Positions 53,738-61,295 of a stretch of 64,000 nt of DNA are shown here, piece by piece. The translations under genes were made by a program, and so were the position numbers. The stretch is from positions 369,501-433,500 of the forward strand of contig NC_014472.1 in the NCBI RefSeq assembly GCF_000153165.2, read 5' to 3'. How positions within the stretch are numbered: the stretch's first letter is position 1; every line of letters starts with the position of its first letter. The notes beneath the pieces are model-generated. The model had not been told where the DNA came from, searched no databases, and was given only the letters and a program-made list of their open reading frames with translations. Source of the DNA: Maribacter sp. HTCC2170. GTDB taxonomy: Bacteria; Bacteroidota; Bacteroidia; Flavobacteriales; Flavobacteriaceae.

Positions 53738-55303
53738 ATGAAAAATGTAAGATTTATATTAGCTGTAATATTTTTGTGGTGTATGAACATTACTGCACAA
53801 AGCGCTGCAGGAGATGGTCCTCACACCCAACTGATTATTAGAGGAGTAATGCTTATTAATGGAAATGGTGCACCGCCACAGGGACCCATAGACATTGTGG
53901 TCGAGAATAACATAATAAAAAAAATTCAGGTCGTGGGTTATCCTGGCGTGGCCATTAAGGATTCTAGCAGGCCAAAATTGAAAGCCGGTGGAAAAGAACT
54001 TGATTGTACTGGCATGTATTTATTGCCTGGATTTGTTGATATGCACGGGCACATTGGCGGAACCTCACAAGGCGCTGATTCTGAGTACGTATTTAGATTA
54101 TGGATGAGTCATGGTATTACCACTGTTCGTGAGCCTAGCGGCCGTGGAGTTGATTACACATTGGATTTAAAGCGAAAAAGTGCTAAGAACGAAATTGTAG
54201 CGCCACGCATATTGGCTTATACAGGATTTGGTCAAGGAAACGGCGGTCCAATTACAACTGCTGAGATGGCACGCGAATGGGTACGTGATAATGCAAAAAA
54301 AGGCGCAGATGGTATAAAGTTTTTTGGGGCTGAACCAGAAATTATGGATGCGGCTCTGCGAGAAAATAAAAAGTTAGGACTCCGTTCTGCTTGTCACCAT
54401 GCACAACTGAATGTTGCCCGTTGGAATGTTTTACATTCTGCAAGAGCAGGATTAACTAGTATGGAGCACTGGTACGGTTTGCCAGAGGCTTTATTTGAAG
54501 ATAGGACCATTCAGAACTATCCGTTGGACTATAATTATAACAATGAGCAGCACAGATTTGAAGAAGCCGGTCGTTTATGGAAACAGGCTGCTAAACCATA
54601 TTCCGAGCATTGGAATGCTGTTATGGATGAGCTTTTGGCCTTAGATTTCACCTTAGACCCTACCTTTAATATTTATGAGGCCAGTCGCGATCTACAACGT
54701 GCTAGAAGGGCTGAATGGCATGAAGAGTATACCCTGCCATCGCTCTGGGAGTTTTATCAACCAAGTAAAATTTCACACGGATCTTACTGGCACGATTGGG
54801 GTACAGAGCAAGAAGTGGCTTGGAAAGAGAACTATAGATTGTGGATGACCTTTGTAAATGAGTATAAAAATCGCGGTGGTCGTGTAACTGCAGGATCTGA
54901 TTCTGGATTTATTTTTCAACTGTATGGCTTTGCCTATGTGCGCGAATTGGAACTATTACGTGAGGCAGGTTTCCATCCCTTGGAGATTATTCGTTCAGCA
55001 ACACTTAATGGTGCAGAAGCTTTGGGTATGGGAGATAAAATAGGAAGTGTTACAGTTGGTAAGTTTGCAGATTTTGTTGTGGTTGAAGAGAACCCGCTAA
55101 AGAACTTAAAAGTGTTATATGGAACAGGCGCAGTTAAACTGACTGAAGATAACGAAGTAGTACGTGTAGGTGGTGTTAAATACACTATTAAGGACGGTAT
55201 AGTTTATGATGCCAAGGCTTTGTTAAAAGAAGTTAAAGAAATGGTCGATACCGAAAAGAAAAATAAACACTATAAGATTTTACAACCAGGTATCAAGGAG
55301 TAG
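53738..55303 (+). CDS. Exported amidohydrolase family protein
   Basis: The 521-aa enzyme has a signal peptide (ending NITAQ) and a metal-dependent amidohydrolase barrel: HGHIGG for H-x-H in GFVDMHGHIGG, KFFGAEPE around the bridging site, CHHAQLN, and TAGSDSGF for the C-terminal Asp. The composite beta-sandwich is formed by residues about 30-85 and 440-500 (GKFADFVVVEENPL). It is imidazolonepropionase/dipeptidase-like in type. Together with the M14 peptidase 36 bp upstream, it suggests breakdown of peptides or cyclic amides. A strong terminator follows. Confidence 0.9.
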   Translation: MKNVRFILAVIFLWCMNITAQSAAGDGPHTQLIIRGVMLINGNGAPPQGPIDIVVENNIIKKIQVVGYPGVAIKDSSRPKLKAGGKELDCTGMYLLPGFVDMHGHIGGTSQGADSEYVFRLWMSHGITTVREPSGRGVDYTLDLKRKSAKNEIVAPRILAYTGFGQGNGGPITTAEMAREWVRDNAKKGADGIKFFGAEPEIMDAALRENKKLGLRSACHHAQLNVARWNVLHSARAGLTSMEHWYGLPEALFEDRTIQNYPLDYNYNNEQHRFEEAGRLWKQAAKPYSEHWNAVMDELLALDFTLDPTFNIYEASRDLQRARRAEWHEEYTLPSLWEFYQPSKISHGSYWHDWGTEQEVAWKENYRLWMTFVNEYKNRGGRVTAGSDSGFIFQLYGFAYVRELELLREAGFHPLEIIRSATLNGAEALGMGDKIGSVTVGKFADFVVVEENPLKNLKVLYGTGAVKLTEDNEVVRVGGVKYTIKDGIVYDAKALLKEVKEMVDTEKKNKHYKILQPGIKE

Positions 55304-55329
55304 AGTATCAAAGGACAATTGAAAAAATC

Positions 55330-55365
55330 AACACCCTTTCACAAATTTGTGAAAGGGTGTTTTAG
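55330..55365 (+). terminator. Terminator after the amidohydrolase gene
   Basis: A perfect 32-bp palindrome (arms AACACCCTTTCACAAA and its complement, 55330-55361) is followed by TTAG. The arm ending in T makes it able to terminate in the rightward direction. Confidence 0.85.
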
Positions 55366-55378
55366 TTATTATAAAAAC

Positions 55379-55489
55379 TTATCTCTGTGATGGAACTTTT
55401 ATTGGCTGTAAAAAACCTTTTGTTTTTGGAAAAACAATACCATTCACAATAAATAAAGCTATAGGAATCAATAAAATAAAAAGTATCAT
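55379..55489 (-). CDS. Possible 36-aa hydrophobic peptide
   Basis: An ATG at 55489 opens a 36-codon frame with a hydrophobic span (residues 2-20, ILFILLIPIALFIVNGIVF) and a short basic tail (PKTKGF...VPSQR). It lies 50 bp after the stop of the 85-aa secreted protein gene in the same direction. Short hydrophobic frames arise easily in A/T-rich DNA, so it may be spurious; a small membrane or toxin-like peptide is possible but unsupported. Confidence 0.3.
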   Translation of the reverse strand: MILFILLIPIALFIVNGIVFPKTKGFLQPIKVPSQR

Positions 55490-55538
55490 AATAAGTAGGT
55501 TTTAGGGAGCGCCTATTAATAGGCAATGATTAATTTTT

Positions 55539-55796
55539 TTATGTCAATTTTGGTCTGTCTTTTTTTGTAGTGAACGCCAAAGCTTTCTTTACACGCGAGT
55601 TTTTGAATTTGTATAAACGTGCAACACTTTTTTCAGAACCAATCTTAATTTCTTTAGTATTGTTAATAGTGATAACCCCACTATCCAAAACAACATCCAT
55701 TTTAATAGGCTCCAATGTATCATTTGTTTCAGTGTTTTGTGCGAATGCCGTTAGGCCGAAAAAAAGAATAAAGATTAAAGTGAAAATAGCTTTCAT
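55539..55796 (-). CDS. Small secreted protein with basic C-terminal motif (paralogue A)
   Basis: An 85-aa protein with a signal peptide (MKAIFTLIFILFFGLTAFAQ). The mature part is about 65 aa: an acidic N-terminal half and a basic C-terminal motif ARLYKFKNSRVKKALAFTTK followed by KDRPKLT. That motif recurs in the paralogue at 56177-56440. I do not know a named family. Export to the periplasm or surface is likely; the strongly basic end could bind nucleic acid, LPS or a protein partner. Confidence 0.75.
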   Translation of the reverse strand: MKAIFTLIFILFFGLTAFAQNTETNDTLEPIKMDVVLDSGVITINNTKEIKIGSEKSVARLYKFKNSRVKKALAFTTKKDRPKLT

Positions 55797-56176
55797 TACA
55801 TCGATTTGGGTTACATAAATTTAACGCCAATCGATGCTTTGGAGAGCTCGTAAAACGGTGAAAAGCCCCTATTTTTCGGTTATCGGGAAAAATTTGGATT
55901 AAGTGCAGAAAAAGCTCGACAAACGTTTTGAACTTCCAAAACCACTTGCCGAGACTATATGTAGTTAATCGGTATTTGTAAGTGTATTTTTACAGTGTTG
56001 TGGTTATATAATGTACGTAACTGCACGGTTACAAAACAATATTGCACAGTTTTGAAATAGTATTATTCTTAACCATAATTTGTACCGAAAAAAATAGAGA
56101 TAAATGTAGAGAGGAGCATGTATTTTAAACAGTGCTTTTGATTACTCCAAAAGTTTTAAAAATAATTACAATAAAA
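55797..56176. other. 380-bp spacer with 21-bp-spaced direct repeat
   Basis: There is no credible open frame. The spacer holds ACTGCACGGTTACAAA (56020) and ATTGCACAGTTTTGAA (56041), whose TGCAC cores are exactly 21 bp apart, plus scattered related pieces such as ACAGTG at 55992 and 56129. It lies upstream of the 85-aa secreted protein gene. Confidence 0.5.
56020..56057 (+). repeat. Two direct repeats with a 21-bp period
   Basis: TGCACGGTT (56022) and TGCACAGTT (56043) repeat with a spacing of two helical turns. Half-sites ending in GTT with this period resemble LytTR-type response regulator sites, although the match to the published consensus is partial. Confidence 0.4.
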
Positions 56177-56440
56177 TTAAGCCAATTTTGGTCTATCCCT
56201 TCTTGTAGTAAAAGAAAGGGCTCTTTTGATTTTGGTATTCCGGTATTTATAAATACTTGCCATTTTATCTCTTGGCTGCCTAAATCTATGGGGCAAAAAA
56301 TCTTGTTGTGCAGTAATAGTTACATTAGCTAATGCGAAACCCTTTTCTGTTGTACTTATTTTACCCGCTGGACGATTGTTGTGGGCATGGGTCACAAGGA
56401 CCATACATAAAAATAGGGGTACAAAGAAAAGGGTTCGCAT
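56177..56440 (-). CDS. Small secreted protein with basic C-terminal motif (paralogue B)
   Basis: An 87-aa protein with a signal peptide (MRTLFFVPLFLCMVLVTHA) and a mature part of about 68 aa. The C-terminus ASIYKYRNTKIKRALSFTTR followed by RDRPKLA aligns position by position with paralogue A, with conservative exchanges (K/R, S/T, V/I), while the N-terminal half of the mature part differs. Such a pattern suggests selection on the tail. It is read toward paralogue A but separated from it by 380 bp; an array of six TTTATCGA elements lies just upstream. Confidence 0.75.
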   Translation of the reverse strand: MRTLFFVPLFLCMVLVTHAHNNRPAGKISTTEKGFALANVTITAQQDFLPHRFRQPRDKMASIYKYRNTKIKRALSFTTRRDRPKLA

Positions 56441-56782
56441 AGTTAATAGTTGGTTTGATTCATAGTGATAACTTACAACTTCTACTTCACCTATCTTTTA
56501 TTTCGATAAAAGGTTCTATTTTTACGATAAAGTGCTATTTTATCGACGAAATACATGTTTTAATCGAAGAAATCCACTTTTTATTAACACACTTTATCGA
56601 TGTTTTTAATCCTTTCATCGGTTTTAAATGTAGAATCAAAAACCAATAAATGGTTTTTTCTACCTATTAAGGTTCAATTTTCCTACAACCATCAACCTAA
56701 ATAATCGTTCTTTAACCAAAAAATTTTAATGAGAGTAATGCTTTTTTGAGTTTTGCATTTACCAATCCCAAATTGTTGACCA
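56441..56782. other. 342-bp divergent spacer with phased repeats
   Basis: The spacer separates paralogue B (minus) from the 193-aa exported protein gene (plus). It has no credible frame and holds six copies of a TTTATCGA-like element in three pairs. Confidence 0.6.
56499..56624. promoter_or_regulatory. Array of six TTTATCGA-like elements, 21-bp phased pairs
   Basis: Counting the C of each TCG (or its complement), the copies lie at 56504, 56525 (both inverted, CGATAAA), 56544, 56565 (TATCGACGAAAT, AATCGAAGAAAT), 56598 and 56619 (CTTTATCGAT, CTTTCATCGG). Within each pair the distance is exactly 21 bp, two helical turns, as expected for dimeric binding on one DNA face. Confidence 0.55.
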
Positions 56783-57364
56783 ATGAAACCTACAATAACT
56801 GTATTCCTATTATTTTTAGGCCTTAGTTTATTGCAAGCGCAAAAGAATTCAGGTAAAATATGTTTTAAAGATGGTCGTTGCCTAAGTGGCCTTATCCAAA
56901 TAAAAGGGAACAAAGTATTATTTCGCACTTCCAAAAGTGATCCTAAAAAGGTTTTCAATTTCGAAAAAGTGCACTCATTTAATTACAGTAATCGTAAAAG
57001 GGCTTCTTTTTCATTTGAATATGTTCCCATAAAGAAACAGGGAAAACCACAGATCTTACAAGTTATCGTGAGCGGTACCGTAAAACTATACAAGCAAAAC
57101 AATGCTAGCTTTAGTATGAATGACGGTATTGGCAACTATAAAGACACCTCGACCTATTATCTTAAAAAAGGCAATGAGCAAACCGCCACGTTATATGTGG
57201 CTTTTGGTTATATTCCTAAGACGAATTTTAAAAAAGTTTCCTTTCTATACTTTAAAGATTGTTTAGACCTTGTCAACCGAATAGATCGAAATGAATTTAA
57301 AAAAGAAGATTACAAAGAGATTATAGAATTCTATAATACCAATTGTGGAGAAATCAGTCTTTAA
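56783..57364 (+). CDS. Exported protein of unknown function, 193 aa
   Basis: A signal peptide (TITVFLLFLGLSLLQAQ) precedes a mature part of about 175 aa that is basic and beta-rich (CFKDGRCLSGLIQIKGNKVLF, VFNFEKVHSFNYSNRK) with two Cys near the start and one near the end. I do not recognise the family. It diverges from the small secreted protein B across the repeat-bearing spacer. The sulfatase gene follows, its proper ATG 35 bp after this stop. Confidence 0.72.
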   Translation: MKPTITVFLLFLGLSLLQAQKNSGKICFKDGRCLSGLIQIKGNKVLFRTSKSDPKKVFNFEKVHSFNYSNRKRASFSFEYVPIKKQGKPQILQVIVSGTVKLYKQNNASFSMNDGIGNYKDTSTYYLKKGNEQTATLYVAFGYIPKTNFKKVSFLYFKDCLDLVNRIDRNEFKKEDYKEIIEFYNTNCGEISL

Positions 57365-57399
57365 AATTCTTATTTTTAGCGGAAGACAAATCAGCCAAG

Positions 57400-58806
57400 A
57401 TGAGATTTAGCCCAACACATTTATTCTTACTTGTTTTATCCATTGTTTTTCTTTGGTCCTGTGGTGATAAAAGAATTCGAAAGCCGAATATTGTTCTTAT
57501 AAATATTGATGACCTAGGGTATAAAGATGTGGGTTTTATGGGTAGTGAGTATTATGAAACTCCAAATATTGATATCCTTGCAAAGGCTGGAATGATTTTT
57601 ACCAATGGTTATGCAGCCGCATCAAACTGCGCACCGAGCAGGGCATCATTAATGACGGGTAAATGGACACCAAGACATGGGATATATACAGTGAATTCAT
57701 CTGAACGGGGAAAATCAAAAGACCGAAAAATTATTCCCAGCACCAATACCAGCACCTTATCAAAAGAAAGCATGGTCCTTCCAGAGGTTTTACAATTAAA
57801 CAACTATAAAACGATTCATGCCGGTAAGTGGCACTTGAGTGAATCTCCTCTAGACTATGGCTTTGATATAAATATTGGAGGCGGACACAACGGGCATCCA
57901 AAAAGCTACTACCCACCCTATGGTAATGTAAAACTAAGAAGCCCAAATAAGGAATACCTCACGGATTTGATTGCACGACAAACAATTGAAGTGTTGAACA
58001 AAACGATTGAACCCTTTTTTCTAAATTATGCACCTTATGCCGTACATACGCCGATTCAACCTGTAGATAGTATACTATCAAAATACAATAGAAAAACAGC
58101 TTGGAAAGGTCAAAACAATGCCAAATATGCCACCATGGTTGAGAACCTTGATCGCAATATCGGTCTTCTTATAGCTGCATTGAAAGATAATGGGCACTAT
58201 AAAAACACCTTGATTATTTTCACGTCAGATAACGGAGGATTATATGGCATCACCAAACAGCAACCGCTTAGAGCAGGAAAAGGAAGTTATTATGAAGGTG
58301 GCATTCGAGAGCCTTTTTTCTTCATGTGGAATGACAAAATCAAATCTAACACTAAAAGCAATGTACCTATTTCACATTTAGATCTTTTTCCAAGCATTGT
58401 TGAAGCCGCAGGGATAAGTTATAATGAGACGTCTTTAGATGGGAATAGTCTACTACCCATACTAAAACAAGAATCCACTAAACTAAAACGACCATTATTT
58501 TGGCATTTTCCTATTTATTTGGAGGCCTACAACCAAAATGACAATGAAAATCGGGATTCGCTATTTAGAACACGTCCTGGATCTGTCATACGGGAAGGCG
58601 ATTGGAAATTGCACTATTATTTTGAAAATAATGAAATGGAACTGTATAACCTGACGTACGATGTTGGTGAACGCAATAATCTAATAAACACGCATCCCAA
58701 AAAAGCCAAAGTACTGCTACAACAGTTAAAAGCTTGGTGGAAAGAGACTTCAGCACCAATACCCGAACAATTGAATCCAGAATACGCTAGCTTATCTGAA
58801 GATTAA
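57400..58806 (+). CDS. Lipoprotein sulfatase (S1 family, Cys type)
   Basis: From the ATG at 57400 the product is 468 aa with a lipoprotein signal (Cys21 in FLWSCGDK). The formylglycine signature is C77-A-P-S-R in NCAPSRASLMTGKWTPRHG; metal ligands lie in NIDDLGY and TSDNGG. It would remove sulfate esters from polysaccharides or glycans at the surface. Oxidation of C77 needs a formylglycine-generating enzyme, not seen here. The frame to 57343 overlaps the previous gene and adds no signal peptide. Confidence 0.92.
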   Translation: MRFSPTHLFLLVLSIVFLWSCGDKRIRKPNIVLINIDDLGYKDVGFMGSEYYETPNIDILAKAGMIFTNGYAAASNCAPSRASLMTGKWTPRHGIYTVNSSERGKSKDRKIIPSTNTSTLSKESMVLPEVLQLNNYKTIHAGKWHLSESPLDYGFDINIGGGHNGHPKSYYPPYGNVKLRSPNKEYLTDLIARQTIEVLNKTIEPFFLNYAPYAVHTPIQPVDSILSKYNRKTAWKGQNNAKYATMVENLDRNIGLLIAALKDNGHYKNTLIIFTSDNGGLYGITKQQPLRAGKGSYYEGGIREPFFFMWNDKIKSNTKSNVPISHLDLFPSIVEAAGISYNETSLDGNSLLPILKQESTKLKRPLFWHFPIYLEAYNQNDNENRDSLFRTRPGSVIREGDWKLHYYFENNEMELYNLTYDVGERNNLINTHPKKAKVLLQQLKAWWKETSAPIPEQLNPEYASLSED

Positions 58807-58830
58807 GAACCAACTCAATCAATTAACGCT

Positions 58831-59208
58831 TTATGACAACCGCCAAGGAGGATTTTTCCTATTCTCCCCACCATAAAAAAGAATCAGGTTATTGCCATCC
58901 AAGTCCTTTAAACGAGCTTCTCGCCAAAGCCACCTTCTGTCTGAGGGCATTTCCTTAAATTCGATTCCATTTACACGTAATTCATCCACCTGAGCATCTA
59001 AATCATTACATTCAAAATAAATGTAAACGCCATCACCTTTTGGTAATTCTTTAACTAAATGAATAGAAAAGGTCGAATCCCCGTCTGGGCATTCAAATCG
59101 TGCATAATGTGGTAAGGCCTCAACAATTAACTTTAACCCTAATTTCTTATAGAAAGGAATTGATTTTTCCAAGTCTAAAGAGGGTACAGTTACCTGATTA
59201 AGGTTCAT
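58831..59208 (-). CDS. VOC (glyoxalase-like) family protein
   Basis: A 125-aa VOC-fold protein with two beta-alpha-beta-beta-beta halves: LNQVTVPSLDLEKSIPFYKKLG and GVYIYFECNDLDAQVDELR, then LKDLDGNNLILFYGG. Candidate metal ligands are the His/Glu at the strand ends. Reaction unknown. It overlaps the upstream 68-aa gene by ATGA, so translation is coupled. Confidence 0.88.
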   Translation of the reverse strand: MNLNQVTVPSLDLEKSIPFYKKLGLKLIVEALPHYARFECPDGDSTFSIHLVKELPKGDGVYIYFECNDLDAQVDELRVNGIEFKEMPSDRRWLWREARLKDLDGNNLILFYGGENRKNPPWRLS

Positions 59209-59411
59209 TTTTTAACCTTATCCAAAATTTTTCCTTTACTTATTTCGCCAATAACGACAACATCTTTAGATGCTTCATATTCTTTAATGGCCATAAGCAT
59301 TTGTTCCTTAGTGTCTCTTCGTATTTTAACACCAGCCTTGGAACCTCTATTTCTAATTTCTATATAAAATCCGTCTCTTAATTCAGTCGGTTTTGTTGCG
59401 GGTCTACCCAT
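59205..59411 (-). CDS. Conserved-looking 68-aa protein of unknown function
   Basis: A basic soluble 68-aa protein starting MGRPATKPTELRDGFYIEIR and ending EISKGKILDKVKK. The RDGFYIEIRN and VKIRRDTKEQMLMAIKEYE segments suggest a small beta-alpha domain; no named family is recognised, though I recall similar flavobacterial proteins. It forms a two-gene unit with the VOC gene (4-bp overlap at 59205-59208). The 290 bp upstream contain nothing I can assign. Confidence 0.75.
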   Translation of the reverse strand: MGRPATKPTELRDGFYIEIRNRGSKAGVKIRRDTKEQMLMAIKEYEASKDVVVIGEISKGKILDKVKK

Positions 59412-59701
59412 AATAATAATTATAATCTATGTTAATGATTGTGTTTTCTTTTTCATCAATTATCACGCCACATCTCAGTAGTCGTAAAAATATATGTGAA
59501 ACATACAGTAAAACCTATATAAAACATAACAATTTCTGAATTAGTTATTAAGTTTTCATGAACAAACGCCCTATTTATGCTAATTTTAAGATAGTTATAA
59601 CATAAATGAAACCTATTAAGTAGAAATTCAGCTTTGATTTAGTACAACTGCAAAACATTTCTATAACTTCTTGACTGAATTTCCGTTTATTAAAAACGCT
59701 T

Positions 59702-60424
59702 ATGGTTATTAAAGAAAAAATATTTTACAAGGACGCCTCTTATAATGAATTTGAGGGGGTCATAGTTTGGGATGATTCAAATAAAAATGTCAGACCTGGT
59801 ATTTTGATTTCGCATATGTGGAGTGGGCAAACTGACTTTGAAATTGAAAAAGCAGTGGAATTGGCCAAATTGGGATATGTAGGATTTGCCATCGATAATT
59901 ACGGAAAAGGACGAAGAGCCAATGGCCCTGAAGAAGCTCAAAAACTGATGGATGAATTAGATGGTAAAAGGCCCATAATACAGGAAAGAATGTTAATGGC
60001 GGTAGATACTCTGAAAAACCATAAAGCCGTGGACGCTTCTCGAATTGGAGCTATAGGTTTTTGCTTTGGTGGCAAATGTGTGTTAGATCTTGCCAGATCG
60101 GGAACGGACGTTTCCGGTGTTGTTAGCTTTCATGGACTTCTAGACCCACCTCCCTCCCATCCAGAAAAGAAAATAAAAAGCTCCGTACTCGTTTTACATG
60201 GTTGGGAAGACCCAATGGCATTGCCAGATGACATGGTTAAACTTTCTCATGAATTAAACAAATACCAAGCTGACTGGAATATTCATGTATATGGTCATAC
60301 GGGACATGCTTTTACCAATCCCAAAGCAAAATTCCCAGAAAAAGGATTGTTTTTTGAGCCAAAATCCAATAAACGCTCATGGAATGCAATGAAGTATTTT
60401 TTTAATGAGATTTTTAAAAATTAA
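59702..60424 (+). CDS. Dienelactone hydrolase family protein
   Basis: The 240-aa alpha/beta hydrolase has its nucleophile in GFCFGGKCV (Cys in place of Ser, as in dienelactone hydrolases: G-x-C-x-G), the Asp in HGWEDPMALPDDM and the His in GHTGHAFTNP. No signal peptide; cytoplasmic. The natural substrate is unknown. It precedes msrA by 85 bp in the same direction. Confidence 0.92.
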   Translation: MVIKEKIFYKDASYNEFEGVIVWDDSNKNVRPGILISHMWSGQTDFEIEKAVELAKLGYVGFAIDNYGKGRRANGPEEAQKLMDELDGKRPIIQERMLMAVDTLKNHKAVDASRIGAIGFCFGGKCVLDLARSGTDVSGVVSFHGLLDPPPSHPEKKIKSSVLVLHGWEDPMALPDDMVKLSHELNKYQADWNIHVYGHTGHAFTNPKAKFPEKGLFFEPKSNKRSWNAMKYFFNEIFKN

Positions 60425-60509
60425 CCTAAAAAAATATTAACACATTTTAACGAAAATGGCAGTAAGTAAATTCAAGAATCATCAACAAAGCTTAAAACTT
60501 AAATCAAGT

Positions 60510-61187
60510 ATGTATAAAATCACCCTTTTGGCTTTTGCCATTTTGTTTTCGATTAGTTGTGAATCCAAAGTAAAAAACAGCATTAAAGATACCGCTAAAA
60601 GCAATGTTGAAAAACCTGTAAAACTTTCATTAAACGATTTACAAGAATATGAAGTCGCTTATTTTGCGAGTGGATGTTTTTGGTGTGTTGAAGCAATTTA
60701 TGAAGACGTAATTGGTGTGAAAGAAGTTATCTCTGGCTATTCTGGAGGTACTGAGTCCAATCCCACATATGAGCAAGTTGGTCGTGGATTAACGAGTCAT
60801 GCAGAAGCAGTCAAAGTATTTTACAACCCAAAAGAGATCGATTTCAAAACTTTGGTTAAAGTGTTCTTTGGCTCTCACGACCCTACAACCTTAAATCGTC
60901 AAGGTCCTGACCACGGACCGCAATACCGCTCTATTGCTTTTTATTCCAATGAATCTGAGAAAAAAATCATTGAAGAATATATAGCTCAATTAAAGAATGA
61001 GGAGGTATACAGCAGTCCAATAGTAACGCAAGTCGAAAAATTCGTAAAGTTCTATGATGCGGAAGATTATCATCAAGATTATGAAAGACTGAATCCAAAC
61101 AATCCGTATATAATTAATATTTCTATTCCCAGATATAAAAGGTTTCAGGCAAAATACCCTGAGTTAATGAAAAAATCAGGACATTAG
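60510..61187 (+). CDS. msrA: Peptide methionine sulfoxide reductase MsrA, lipoprotein form
   Basis: From the ATG at 60510 (225 aa) the protein has a lipoprotein signal (Cys17 in FSISCESK), then an MsrA domain with catalytic Cys56 in GCFWCVEAIY, GYSGGTESNPTYEQV and DHGPQYRSIAFY. It repairs methionine-S-sulfoxide, here outside the cytoplasm. The longer frame to 60456 adds 18 residues before a signal that would then be internal. A terminator follows the stop. Confidence 0.93.
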   Translation: MYKITLLAFAILFSISCESKVKNSIKDTAKSNVEKPVKLSLNDLQEYEVAYFASGCFWCVEAIYEDVIGVKEVISGYSGGTESNPTYEQVGRGLTSHAEAVKVFYNPKEIDFKTLVKVFFGSHDPTTLNRQGPDHGPQYRSIAFYSNESEKKIIEEYIAQLKNEEVYSSPIVTQVEKFVKFYDAEDYHQDYERLNPNNPYIINISIPRYKRFQAKYPELMKKSGH

Positions 61188-61215
61188 ATGCCCCTGACTT
61201 TATAACAAAATCTTC

Positions 61216-61246
61216 AAAAGCGACATTATTTGGTCGCTTTTTTTTA
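61216..61246 (+). terminator. Terminator of msrA
   Basis: AAAAGCGAC pairs with GTCGCTTTT around a short loop and is followed by six or more T. Confidence 0.8.
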
Positions 61247-61295
61247 TTTATGGACTTAAGCCTTTATCTTTAATAGCTTAATCCATCACTTAAAA

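Noticed and set aside
55330-55361. Perfect 32-bp palindrome as a possible recombination or operator site
   Set aside because: Its position directly after a stop codon and T-ending arm are explained by a transcription terminator.
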